From: Streptosporangiaceae bacterium
GTDB taxonomy: Bacteria > Actinomycetota > Actinomycetes > Streptosporangiales > Streptosporangiaceae
Direction: 5' to 3'
Assembly: GCA_030045175.1 (NCBI GenBank)
Contig: JASIBM010000678.1
Location: 1 to 7,087, forward strand
Length of the DNA stretch: 7,087 nucleotides
Positions 1 to 5,496 of this stretch are shown here, one piece after another (position 1 is the first letter of the stretch; each line of letters opens with the position of its first letter). The notes under the pieces are model-generated. The model searched no databases. It saw only the letters and a list, made by a program, of their open reading frames with translations, and was not told where the DNA came from. Position numbers and translations under genes: made by a program.

Positions 1-647
1 GTCTCGCTGCCGGTGGCCCGTTCCGGGTACGGCTCGTTGAACAGGTCGAATATGACCGCGTCGTCGCCCTTGAACCAGCGGGCCACCGACGCCCAGAAGC
101 GCACCGCGCCCGTATCGGGCATCGGCTTCTGGCAGACGGCTTGCGCGGACGAGCACCCCGACGACGGGCCGGTGTAGGCGCCGTCGGTCCAGTGCAGGTC
201 CAAGATCACGTCCAGGCCATTGGCGTTGAGCAGCTGCACGTATGACCAGATCGCGTGCCGGTAGGCCTGGCCGCGGTACGCGGCCTTGACATAGCCCTCG
301 CCCAGCCAGCAGGCCTCGTTCAGCGGCACCCGCACGGCGTTGATGCCCCAGCTCTTCATCGCCGTGATCGATGACTGGTCGTTCGGGCCGTCGAAGATCC
401 CCCAGCCCTGCACGCACGCGTACTCTGTGCCGGATCGGTCGACCCCGTGCAGGACCACCTGGCCACCGCGACGATCGACCAGATGGTTGCCGACGACGTG
501 CAGCAATGGCGCCGAATTCGTCATGATGGCTGACGGCGAACGCGGCGCGAGCGAGGCTGGCGATGCCAGCGCGAGCGGGCCAAGGCCAAACGCGGCCAGG
601 CCAGCCACCGTCAGGACGATTACCCGTTTCCCGGCCATTTTGACCAT
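1..647 (-). CDS. Secreted glycoside hydrolase family 5 (cellulase-like) enzyme, C-terminal part outside window
   Basis: Reading down from ATG at 647 gives 215 codons open to the left edge. Residues 1-28 look like a Sec signal peptide: basic MVKMAGKR, a hydrophobic core, and a likely cut after ALA at 26-28. The mature part has GH5 landmarks in the right order: NAVRVPLNEACW with Arg106, LDLHW with His152, and FDLFNEPY, where Glu205 of NEP is the family acid/base residue. The nucleophile Glu should lie beyond the window. From family knowledge it hydrolyses beta-1,4-linked glycans (cellulose, mannan or similar) outside the cell; the exact substrate cannot be read. Cys78, Cys113, Cys165 and Cys172 could form disulfides, as suits an exported protein. 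A second in-frame ATG at 638 keeps the signal peptide and is an equally possible start; a G-run lies just before 647. The propeller gene lies 95 bp upstream on the same strand, so co-transcription is possible. Confidence 0.9.
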   Translation of the reverse strand, partial: MVKMAGKRVIVLTVAGLAAFGLGPLALASPASLAPRSPSAIMTNSAPLLHVVGNHLVDRRGGQVVLHGVDRSGTEYACVQGWGIFDGPNDQSSITAMKSWGINAVRVPLNEACWLGEGYVKAAYRGQAYRHAIWSYVQLLNANGLDVILDLHWTDGAYTGPSSGCSSAQAVCQKPMPDTGAVRFWASVARWFKGDDAVIFDLFNEPYPERATGSE

Positions 648-658
648 GCCCCCAGCGT

Positions 659-722
659 GCCACGAGCACCCGGGAGCTTGCGTAGCTTTACCGGAAAGCG
701 CGCCGTTTTACCGGCCACGAGC
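659..722. repeat. Nested direct repeats upstream of the GH5 gene
   Basis: The 95-bp gap between the propeller stop and the GH5 start carries two pairs of exact short direct repeats. TTTACCGG occurs at 687-694 and 707-714, 20 bp apart. GCCACGAGC occurs at 659-667 and 714-722. The first pair overlaps a small inverted repeat (GCTTT at 685-689, AAAGC at 695-699). The 20-bp phasing is close to two helical turns, which would suit a protein binding one face of the DNA, but no known operator (for example the CebR box) is recognised. Function is inferred only. Confidence 0.4.
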
Positions 723-742
723 CCGCCGTTGTTGCCCGCGAA

Positions 743-1741
743 TTACCCTGGCGAGGTCAGCACCGACACCGAGTGGCCGGTCAGGTTGGCAATGTAGATG
801 GCGCCGGTCGCCGGGTTGACCGCGACAGCGTGCGGGAAGCTGCCCATGCGGCGGATGATGGCGGTCAGCGTGCTGGTTCCGCCGTTGATCACCGACAGCG
901 TGTTGCTGGCGTAGTTGGTCACGTAGACGACGTTGGTCAGCGTGTTGACAGCGATTCCGACCGAGTGGCGGTGCAGCGAGACTGTGGCGATCACCTTGTC
1001 CGTCCTGCCGCGGATCACCGACACCGTCTTGCTGGCGTCGTTAACCACGTAGACGAGGCCGGTGCGCGGGTTGACCGTTACTCCGTCCGGTGCTTGCCCG
1101 ACCGGGACGGTGGCGATCACCTTGTTCGTGCGCCCGCGGATGACCGACATCGTTTCGGCGGAAATGTTCACCACGTAGATGAGATTGGCGCGCGGGTTGA
1201 CGGCTACGGCGTACGGGAAGTCGCCCACGGGGATCGTCGCTGTCACCTTGTTCGTCCGGCCGCTGATGACGGACACCGTGTTGCTGAGGTTGTTGACCAC
1301 GTAGACGAGGTTCGTCCGTGGGTTGACCGCGACTGCCCCCGGCTGCTGACCCGCGCGGATCGTGGCGATTACCTTGTCGGTACGGCCGGAGAGCACCGAC
1401 ACCTTGTTGCTGAGGTTGCAGCCCACGTAGATGCGGTTCGTCTGCGGGTCGACCGCGATCCCGGCCGGGTAGCCGCGGACGCGCACGGTGGCGGTGACGG
1501 CGTTGGTCCGGCCGCTGATCACCGCCACCCGCTTGGTGGCGTTGTTGGCCACGTAGACGTTGCTGGTCAGCGGATCCACCGCCACGTCGAACGGCTTGCC
1601 GCCCACGTGGATGATGGCCGTGACCCTGATCCCACCGCCGGCCACCCGCGCGGTGCCCGCCGACGCGGTCCAGGCGGTGGCGAGCGCGAATGCTCCGATC
1701 AGTCCCGCGGTGATGATCGCGGCGCGATGAGCGAGCCGCAT
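743..1741 (-). CDS. Secreted seven-bladed YVTN-repeat beta-propeller protein
   Basis: The 332-residue protein begins with a Sec signal peptide (MRLAHRAAIITAGLIGAFALATAW, likely cut after ASA at 26-28). Nearly all the rest is seven copies of the YVTN-type propeller repeat. The VYVANN-like strands begin at residues 62, 104, 146, 188, 230, 272 and 315, an almost perfect 42-residue spacing. Each is followed by VSVISGRTNKVTATI and then AVAVNPRTN. This is enough for one closed seven-bladed propeller with little else, so a binding or scaffold role outside the cell is likely; no catalytic motif is visible. YVTN proteins are common in archaeal surface layers and bacterial secretomes, mostly without known ligands. 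The start at 1741 is supported by AGGAGG five bases upstream. It is divergent from a small membrane-protein gene and followed on the same strand by GH5. Confidence 0.9.
   Translation of the reverse strand: MRLAHRAAIITAGLIGAFALATAWTASAGTARVAGGGIRVTAIIHVGGKPFDVAVDPLTSNVYVANNATKRVAVISGRTNAVTATVRVRGYPAGIAVDPQTNRIYVGCNLSNKVSVLSGRTDKVIATIRAGQQPGAVAVNPRTNLVYVVNNLSNTVSVISGRTNKVTATIPVGDFPYAVAVNPRANLIYVVNISAETMSVIRGRTNKVIATVPVGQAPDGVTVNPRTGLVYVVNDASKTVSVIRGRTDKVIATVSLHRHSVGIAVNTLTNVVYVTNYASNTLSVINGGTSTLTAIIRRMGSFPHAVAVNPATGAIYIANLTGHSVSVLTSPG
749..1621 (-). repeat. Coding tandem repeat, about 126 bp x 7 (propeller blades)
   Basis: The propeller gene is an in-frame tandem array with a period of 126 bp (42 codons); the last unit is one codon longer. 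Units have diverged, but blades 3 to 5 are very alike around the GRTNKV segment. This suggests growth by internal duplication, and makes the region prone to recombination and assembly errors. Confidence 0.75.
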
Positions 1742-1746
1742 CGCAT

Positions 1747-1752
1747 CCTCCT
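1747..1752 (-). promoter_or_regulatory. Strong ribosome binding site of the propeller gene
   Basis: On the minus strand AGGAGG lies five bases before the ATG at 1741. An out-of-frame ATG at 1746 directly abuts this site, so the Shine-Dalgarno spacing decides for 1741. Confidence 0.75.
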
Positions 1753-1802
1753 TTTCCGGTCAGCCGGCGAATAGGTCGGGTGCCTGCGGGTAGCTGGCGG
1801 CC

Positions 1803-1979
1803 ATGGCTAGAGCCAGAACCGTAGCCGGGCACGCTATCCCCGGCATCGTCGTGTTCTTCTTCTGGGTGGTCGTCGTCATCTTGGCCATCATCGTCCTGGC
1901 GTTCGTCGTGCACTGGGCCGGAGGCGGAGCACTCCACCTCAGGCTCGGGCACTTCTTCCTGGACGTCGGATTTAGCTGA
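1803..1979 (+). CDS. Small single-pass membrane protein (58 aa), unknown function
   Basis: ATG at 1803 opens a 58-codon frame ending in TGA at 1977-1979. The product starts MARARTVAGHAIPG, has one very hydrophobic segment (about residues 12-36, with IVVFFFWVVVVILAIIVLAF), and ends in a short tail rich in His, Gly and aromatic residues. Two N-terminal Arg and none in the segment suggest the N-terminus is cytoplasmic. The hydrophobic stretch uses G/C-ending codons almost throughout, as real genes here do. An in-frame TAG at 1791 leaves only ATG 1803, or CTG 1794, as starts. No clear Shine-Dalgarno is seen. It is divergent from the propeller gene (61-bp gap) and convergent with the VOC gene. No family is recognised; small helper or stress-type membrane peptides of this shape are common in actinobacteria. 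It could also be a chance frame opposite acidic antisense codons. Confidence 0.6.
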   Translation: MARARTVAGHAIPGIVVFFFWVVVVILAIIVLAFVVHWAGGGALHLRLGHFFLDVGFS

Positions 1980-1994
1980 CTGTTAGACGCGCAA

Positions 1995-2027
1995 GGACCC
2001 AGCCCGGTGGTCCGTCCCGGCCAGGGA
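1995..2027. terminator. Possible weak hairpins between convergent genes
   Basis: The 62-bp gap between the small membrane-protein gene and the VOC gene holds GGACC (1995-1999) pairing with GGTCC (2009-2013) across a 9-base loop, followed by TCCC (2015-2018) with GGGA (2024-2027). Stems are short and lack a U-tract, so a two-way terminator is only suggested by position. Confidence 0.3.
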
Positions 2028-2041
2028 ATGAACCAAACTTG

Positions 2042-2392
2042 TCAGGGCTGCAGGGGTGACGGGTGGCGCGGCTCGTAGACGGCGAGTTCGGTGCCGTCCG
2101 GCAGGCGGATGGCGGCCAGCAGGCCCCAGCCCTGATCGCTGGGATCCTTGGTGACTTCGGCTCCTCGGTCCCGCAGGTCGGCAAGCGTGGCGTGGATGTC
2201 ATCGCACATCAGGTAGAGCTCGTGATGGCCGTCCCCGCTGGCCGGATGAACAGCGAGCTCGGCTGGAGGAAGCGCGAAGACAGGCCAGCCACCGCCTGCA
2301 TCGACTGAGGGCAGGCCGAGGACGTCCGTGAAGAATCCGCGGACCTTGTCGGCCTGCGGGGAGAACACGATGGCGTGGATCCCAGTAATCAC
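2042..2392 (-). CDS. VOC-superfamily (glyoxalase/bleomycin-resistance fold) protein
   Basis: This 116-residue protein is the usual size for a single-subunit VOC domain. It begins ITGIHAIVFSPQADKVRGFF with DVLGLP following at 24-29, the classic first beta-alpha unit. It continues with HHELYLMCDDIHATLADLRDRGAEV (56-80) and ends with LPDGTELAVYEP (97-108). His6, Glu58 and Glu107 fall where VOC enzymes place metal ligands, so a divalent metal site is possible. The substrate is unknown: the fold covers glyoxalases, dioxygenases and drug-binding resistance proteins. The start must be GTG at 2392, because an in-frame TAG lies at 2404-2402 and no other start codon intervenes. There is no good Shine-Dalgarno; instead a -10-like TAGCAT sits exactly six bases before the GTG, which fits leaderless translation. 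It is divergent from tetR and probably its target. Confidence 0.85.
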   Translation of the reverse strand: MITGIHAIVFSPQADKVRGFFTDVLGLPSVDAGGGWPVFALPPAELAVHPASGDGHHELYLMCDDIHATLADLRDRGAEVTKDPSDQGWGLLAAIRLPDGTELAVYEPRHPSPLQP

Positions 2393-2398
2393 CTGGCC

Positions 2399-2428
2399 AT
2401 GCTAGCCGTCCCAGGCTGCTGATGTCAT
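2399..2428 (-). promoter_or_regulatory. Predicted leaderless promoter of the VOC gene
   Basis: On the minus strand a -35-like ATGACA (2428-2423; five of six bases match TTGACA) is followed by an 18-base spacer and the -10-like TAGCAT (2404-2399). Six bases later comes the GTG at 2392, where transcription would begin. The -35 lies inside the inverted repeat at 2420-2440. Confidence 0.55.
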
Positions 2429-2440
2429 AAACTGCCATCA
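2420..2440. promoter_or_regulatory. Candidate TetR-family operator (8-5-8 inverted repeat)
   Basis: Arms TGATGTCA (2420-2427) and TGCCATCA (2433-2440) are inverted copies matching at seven of eight positions, separated by TAAAC. The size and symmetry are typical of TetR dimer sites. It covers the -35 of the VOC promoter and the -35 to spacer region of the tetR promoter, so a bound dimer would block both. Binding by the adjacent TetR is inferred from position. Confidence 0.6.
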
Positions 2441-2442
2441 AG

Positions 2443-2448
2443 TACGAT
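2443..2448 (+). promoter_or_regulatory. -10 element of a predicted leaderless tetR promoter
   Basis: TACGAT fits the actinobacterial TANNNT -10 and ends six bases before the ATG at 2455, putting the expected first transcribed base on the A of the start codon. The -35 is weak: CTGATG at 2419-2424, with an 18-base spacer. No Shine-Dalgarno precedes the gene. Confidence 0.5.
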
Positions 2449-2454
2449 CTCACC

Positions 2455-3024
2455 ATGGGCCGATGGGAGCCGGGCGCACGCGAACGCCTTGAGAGGGCGG
2501 CGCTCGAGCTGTTCATCGAGGACGGCTACGAGCGGACCACCGTGGCCGAGATCGCCGCGCGGGCCGGTGTCACCGAGCGCACGTTTTTCCGCTACTTCAC
2601 CGACAAGCGCGAAGTGCTCTTCGGCGGTGGCCACGAACTGGAAGACTTCCTGGTCAGGCTGGTGGCTGCGGCTCCGGCCTCGGTCGCGCCGATTGAGGCG
2701 ATCGCGGGCGCACTCGACATGGCCGCCATCGAGATCTTCGCTGAACGGCAAGCCTTCGCCCGGCAGCGCCAGACGGTCATCAGCTCGAACCCCGATCTGC
2801 AGGAGCGGGAGCTGCTGAAGCTCGCCTCCTTGACCGCGGCGCTTGCCGCAGCCCTGCGCGACCGGGGTGCCAGCGAGCTAGGTGCCAGCCTCGCCGCGGA
2901 GTCCGGGGTAGCCGTCCTGAAGACCGCCTTCACGCAATGGGTGAGCGAGGACAACGCGAAGGATCTCAGCGAGATCATCGTCAAGACGTTCGCTGAGCTG
3001 AAGGCCGTCGTAGCCGTCGCGTAG
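2455..3024 (+). CDS. TetR/AcrR-family transcriptional regulator
   Basis: This 189-residue protein is a normal size for the family. The N-terminal DNA-binding domain is clear: residues 7-24 form helix 1 (ARERLERAALELFIEDGY). TTVAEIAARAGVTERTFFRYF (28-48) is the helix-turn-helix with the family-typical FFRYF, followed by DKREVLF (50-56). Residues from about 80 on form the helical ligand-binding and dimer domain, which varies and gives no clue to the ligand. It is most likely a repressor of itself and the divergent VOC gene, through the inverted repeat at 2420-2440. It may also respond to a compound handled by the VOC protein or by the convergent oxidoreductase; that part is inference. ATG at 2455 has no Shine-Dalgarno but a well-placed TACGAT, which suggests a leaderless mRNA. 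Confidence 0.93.
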   Translation: MGRWEPGARERLERAALELFIEDGYERTTVAEIAARAGVTERTFFRYFTDKREVLFGGGHELEDFLVRLVAAAPASVAPIEAIAGALDMAAIEIFAERQAFARQRQTVISSNPDLQERELLKLASLTAALAAALRDRGASELGASLAAESGVAVLKTAFTQWVSEDNAKDLSEIIVKTFAELKAVVAVA

Positions 3025-3027
3025 CCT

Positions 3028-3049
3028 CGGCCGGGCACATGGCCGGCCG
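3028..3049. terminator. Bidirectional hairpin terminator between tetR and the oxidoreductase gene
   Basis: CGGCCGG (3028-3034) and CCGGCCG (3043-3049) form a perfect 7-bp GC stem with an 8-base loop. It starts three bases after the tetR stop and ends one base before the oppositely oriented oxidoreductase stop triplet (3051-3053), filling nearly the whole 26-bp gap. It lacks a U-tract, as is common in high-GC genomes. Confidence 0.65.
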
Positions 3050-3050
3050 G

Positions 3051-3968
3051 TCAGGGCAGCAGGACGATCTTGCCGCGGACGTGACCCGTGGCGAGGTGCG
3101 CGTATGCGTCGCGGACCTGCGCCATCGGGTACGTCGCTGCGACAGGCACCTCCAGTTCGCCGGCCGCGATCAGGCCCGCCAGCTCGGCAAGCACGGCGGC
3201 GCTGGCCCCGGCGGCGTTTCCCTCGGCCTTGACGCCGTACGTCTCGACCGCGTCGAACCTGGTTATCGTGTCCACCCGGGCCGGCGAGACCTCAAGCTCA
3301 TCGATGGCCAGTTCGACGTAGTCCCCGCCCTGGGTGTCGATGAACGCGTCCACCCGCGGCGCGGCCGAGCGGATCCGGGCGGCGACGCCGTCGCCATAGG
3401 TCACGGGGACGACGCCGAGCGCGGCGAGCCATGCGTGGTTGGGCTCGCTGGCCAGGCCTATCACGGTCGCGCCTGCGCGGCTGCCAAGCTGCACCGCGAT
3501 CGAGCCGACCCCGCCCGCCGCCCCTGACACGGCAAGGGTGTCGCCTGCCTTGAGCGCCACCGCCCGCACCGCCGCCCAGGCGGTGAACCCGGCGACGGCC
3601 AGGGCGCCAGCCACCTCCCACGGCACTGCCGTCGGCTTCGGCGTCAGGTTCGCCGCGTCCACGACGACGTACTCCGCGTGGCTTGACCGCGTGTCGACCC
3701 AGCCGATCACCTCCTCGCCCGCCGCGACGCCGGTCACGCCAGGACCGACCTGCTCGACGACCCCGGCCAGGTCGCTGCCCTCGCCCGAGGGGAACGTGGC
3801 TGGCCACCGGGAGTGCAGCATGCCCTGACGGATCTTCGCCTCACCGGGGTTGATCCCGGCCGCCTTGACCCGGACAAGGACCTCCCCTGATCCCGGGACC
3901 GGCCTCGGCACGTCTGCCACCTTCAGCACGTCGGCCGGGCCGTACTCGTCAAACCGCACCGCCTTCAT
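3051..3968 (-). CDS. Zinc-less MDR-family NAD(P)H oxidoreductase (quinone oxidoreductase-like)
   Basis: The 305-residue protein has both MDR domains. The N-terminal GroES-like domain opens MKAVRFDEYGPADVLKVADV and includes GEVLVRVKAAGINPGEAKIR (28-47) and the GSDLAGVVEQVG segment (64-75). The Rossmann domain carries VSGAAGGVGSIAVQLG (147-162), whose AAGGVG loop binds the NAD(P)H phosphates. The C-terminus AYAHLATGHVRGKIVLLP is typical of quinone oxidoreductases. The structural-zinc cysteines and catalytic Cys/His of alcohol dehydrogenases are absent, so a zinc-independent reduction of quinones or enones with NADPH is expected; the substrate is unknown. The start is backed by GGGAGG eight bases upstream (3982-3977). 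It is convergent with tetR, and I see no copy of the tetR operator upstream of it, so shared control is not shown. Confidence 0.92.
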   Translation of the reverse strand: MKAVRFDEYGPADVLKVADVPRPVPGSGEVLVRVKAAGINPGEAKIRQGMLHSRWPATFPSGEGSDLAGVVEQVGPGVTGVAAGEEVIGWVDTRSSHAEYVVVDAANLTPKPTAVPWEVAGALAVAGFTAWAAVRAVALKAGDTLAVSGAAGGVGSIAVQLGSRAGATVIGLASEPNHAWLAALGVVPVTYGDGVAARIRSAAPRVDAFIDTQGGDYVELAIDELEVSPARVDTITRFDAVETYGVKAEGNAAGASAAVLAELAGLIAAGELEVPVAATYPMAQVRDAYAHLATGHVRGKIVLLP

Positions 3969-3976
3969 TTCCGGCG

Positions 3977-3982
3977 CCTCCC
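3977..3982 (-). promoter_or_regulatory. Ribosome binding site of the oxidoreductase gene
   Basis: GGGAGG on the minus strand, eight bases before the ATG at 3968, supports that start and shows this gene has a normal leader, unlike its VOC and tetR neighbours. Confidence 0.7.
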
Positions 3983-4110
3983 GCGTCGCTCGGATCCGCT
4001 TCGGTGACGGCGCTAGCCGCCGCCGCTGTTCGTCATGCCCGCTTCATTCCACGCTCTAGCGCAACCGCCGGGCCGTCACAACAGGAAGTCGCAACAGGAA
4101 AGGGCGCATC

Positions 4111-4138
4111 ATCGGCAAGCGGCGACCCGGTTGCCGAT
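4111..4138. terminator. Hairpin downstream of the Asp-box propeller gene
   Basis: The 199-bp gap 3969-4167 holds no credible gene. Within it, 4111-4122 and 4127-4138 pair at 11 of 12 positions (outer arms ATCGGCAA and TTGCCGAT perfect, one G/G mismatch, then CGG/CCG) around the loop CGAC. It lies 29 bases past the stop of the minus-strand propeller gene, the place for a terminator. No U-tract is present. A 9-base repeat CAACAGGAA (4079-4087 and 4092-4100) lies just beyond. Confidence 0.6.
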
Positions 4139-4167
4139 CCGGGCCGCCGCTGCCAGTTCGGGACGAG

Positions 4168-5304
4168 TTAGGGCATGGCCACCTTAGTCCAGGTCTTGCC
4201 GGCGTTGATGGTCTTCATCAGCCCCAGGCTGTAGGCGATGACCGGCCCGCCGTCGAAGTGGATCACGTAACCGGTCGTGGCTGACGCGTAGGCCAGGTCA
4301 CGGAATTCCAGGCCACCGTCGAACCACGTCAGCTGCCGCCAGGTCTTGCCGCCGTTGCCCGACTGGTACAGGTAGGTGGCGCCGCTGGCGGCCGACATGG
4401 TGATCACCTTCGGGTTGCCTGCTGGCATGGCCAGCACGCCGACCTGGCCGGCGACGCCAGGCTTCCCGGCGAGGCGGAAGGTGCGCCCGCCGTTGTCGGA
4501 GGTGAAGACCTCCTTGACGCTGAGGCCGGGCTGCGGGTACGCCTGGTCCGAGCACGCGACGGCGACCTGGCTCGTCGACGCGGCGGCTACCGCGCTGGCA
4601 GACAGGTTCGGGCTCTTGCAATGGAACGACAGCTTGGTCCAGTGCTTGCCGCTGTCGGTGGACGTCCACAGCTCCGGTACGAAGCCGCCGTCGCCGGCGC
4701 CACTCGGGGCTCCGGCCCAGACGGAGTGACCGTAGACCGCCAGCGCGTTCTGCGGGGAGATGCCGGGGACGAGGGTCCAGGTAGTAGTGCCCACCTGGCT
4801 CTCGTACAGCCGGGCCTGGTCGAGGCCACCGTCGGTCGGCTCGGCCACCGCGAAAGCGACCCCGTCCGATGCCGCCAGCGCGATGACCTCACCTGGCAGG
4901 CTTTCGCTGTGCCATTGCGCGCCGCCGTCGGTAGTGGCCCACAGGCCTGGCGCGAACAGCCAGCCGTCGCTGGCGTTCTCGAACCGGACCGTGCTCACCG
5001 CCGACAGCGGAGAGCCGGTGAACGGCGGAACGAGCTCGACCGCAGGCACGGGCACCCGCGTCCAGCTCGTGCCGCCGTTGACGGTCTTTTCCAGCCGTGC
5101 CGTGCACGGCATCCTGCTGCAGCCGCGGGCGCCAAGCACGAAGCCGGTGCTCGCTGACACGAAGCTAGCCGAGTCCGCCTCGAAGCCCTTGGGGGGCGGC
5201 GGGTTCCCGCTCGCGAGCTCAGCCGATGCGCTGCCCGCTCCTAGCGCCAGGATCAGCACGGGGACGGCGGCGAGCGCCACCGCCCGGTAGGACGACATCT
5301 TCAT
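4168..5304 (-). CDS. Secreted Asp-box (BNR/sialidase-like repeat) beta-propeller protein
   Basis: From ATG at 5304 the protein has 378 residues. Residues 1-28 are a Sec signal peptide (MKMSSYRAVALAAVPVLILA, cut after ASA). The mature part has six Asp-box-like turns of the S/T-x-D-x-G-x-x-W type: TVNGGTSW (74), TTDGGAQW (124), STDSGKHW (215), SDNGGRTF (269), SGNGGKTW (315) and TINAGKTW (365). These mark blades of a propeller as in sialidases and Ycf48-like proteins. The arginine triad and Tyr/Glu pair of true sialidases cannot be identified, so I do not call an enzyme. Cys62/Cys67 and Cys229/Cys251 could be disulfides. A secreted binding or recognition role is most likely. The frame is open up to 5562, but the added N-terminus would precede the signal peptide, and AAGGGGG sits eight bases before 5304. 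The gene is divergent from FIST. Confidence 0.85.
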   Translation of the reverse strand: MKMSSYRAVALAAVPVLILALGAGSASAELASGNPPPPKGFEADSASFVSASTGFVLGARGCSRMPCTARLEKTVNGGTSWTRVPVPAVELVPPFTGSPLSAVSTVRFENASDGWLFAPGLWATTDGGAQWHSESLPGEVIALAASDGVAFAVAEPTDGGLDQARLYESQVGTTTWTLVPGISPQNALAVYGHSVWAGAPSGAGDGGFVPELWTSTDSGKHWTKLSFHCKSPNLSASAVAAASTSQVAVACSDQAYPQPGLSVKEVFTSDNGGRTFRLAGKPGVAGQVGVLAMPAGNPKVITMSAASGATYLYQSGNGGKTWRQLTWFDGGLEFRDLAYASATTGYVIHFDGGPVIAYSLGLMKTINAGKTWTKVAMP

Positions 5305-5312
5305 TGTCGAGT

Positions 5313-5319
5313 CCCCCTT
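5313..5319 (-). promoter_or_regulatory. Ribosome binding site deciding the start of the Asp-box gene
   Basis: AAGGGGG on the minus strand is eight bases upstream of ATG 5304. It lies inside the longer open frame, after an in-frame ATG at 5331, and favours 5304 over 5331 or 5562. Confidence 0.65.
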
Positions 5320-5330
5320 CACTTTCTTCA

Positions 5331-5450
5331 TTGAGCGCGGTACTCCACCTCGCACTGCTACCGACGTCTCAGCGGCCTGGCGGGTTGGACCGGAAGCCGG
5401 CCGGCATGCCTGACCGGCCGCGGCACTTGAGCGCGGCCACTCAGACCTCG
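5331..5450. repeat. Imperfect direct repeat pair in the divergent promoter region
   Basis: TTGAGCGCGG occurs exactly at 5331-5340 and 5427-5436. The likeness continues through ACTC and CCTCG with small gaps, so the repeats run 5331-5352 and 5427-5450, 96 bp apart. They flank the hairpin at 5398-5420 in the 192-bp gap between the divergent Asp-box and FIST genes. A regulator binding two sites is one explanation; a past duplication is another. Confidence 0.5.
5398..5420. repeat. Perfect 7-bp inverted repeat in the divergent region
   Basis: CGGCCGG (5398-5404) pairs with CCGGCCG (5414-5420) around a 9-base spacer that contains part of the palindrome GGCATGCC (5403-5410). It may be an operator or a leader hairpin of the Asp-box gene. 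The same arms occur in the hairpin at 3028-3049. Confidence 0.45.
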
Positions 5451-5484
5451 GCGTGCTCGAGTCCCGCGCAGGACAAATGCCACG

Positions 5485-5490
5485 TAACCT
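5485..5490 (+). promoter_or_regulatory. -10 element of a predicted leaderless FIST promoter
   Basis: TAACCT fits TANNNT and is followed by exactly six bases and the GTG at 5497. Its TAA also closes the reading frame, so GTG 5497 is the first possible start. No convincing -35 is visible at 16-19 bases; the G-run before GTG is too close to act as a normal Shine-Dalgarno. Confidence 0.45.
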
Positions 5491-5496
5491 GGGGTT

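Noticed and set aside
340..819. A plus-strand frame opposite the GH5 5' region
   Set aside because: The product has no recognisable domain, and the opposite strand encodes a clear signal peptide and GH5 motifs.
773..1774. A 333-codon open frame on the plus strand opposite the whole YVTN propeller gene
   Set aside because: It is the mirror of a periodic, G/C-ending coding repeat. The product is a low-complexity run of Asp, Val, Arg, His and Gly with the same 42-residue period and no fold signature, while the minus strand has a signal peptide, ribosome binding site and family repeats.
1041..1952. A 303-codon minus-strand frame overlapping the propeller and the small membrane-protein gene
   Set aside because: The product is rich in Asp, Arg, Gly and Gln with no domain, and it is a shifted frame of the propeller gene.
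1972..2202. A 76-codon minus-strand frame at the 3' end of the VOC gene
   Set aside because: It overlaps the VOC coding region in another frame and has no domain; VOC motifs run to the end of the 2042-2392 frame.
4079..4100. Two CAACAGGAA copies 13 bp apart, checked as a repeat array
   Set aside because: There are only two short copies with a 4-base gap and no further units, so this is not a CRISPR or other array.
4034..4187. A short plus-strand frame in the gap between the oxidoreductase and Asp-box genes
   Set aside because: It has unremarkable composition rich in Arg, Ala and Gln, no ribosome binding site, and runs through the terminator hairpin into the opposite gene.
4168..5304. Calling the Asp-box protein a sialidase
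   Set aside because: Only the structural Asp-box turns are visible; the catalytic arginine triad and nucleophile cannot be placed.
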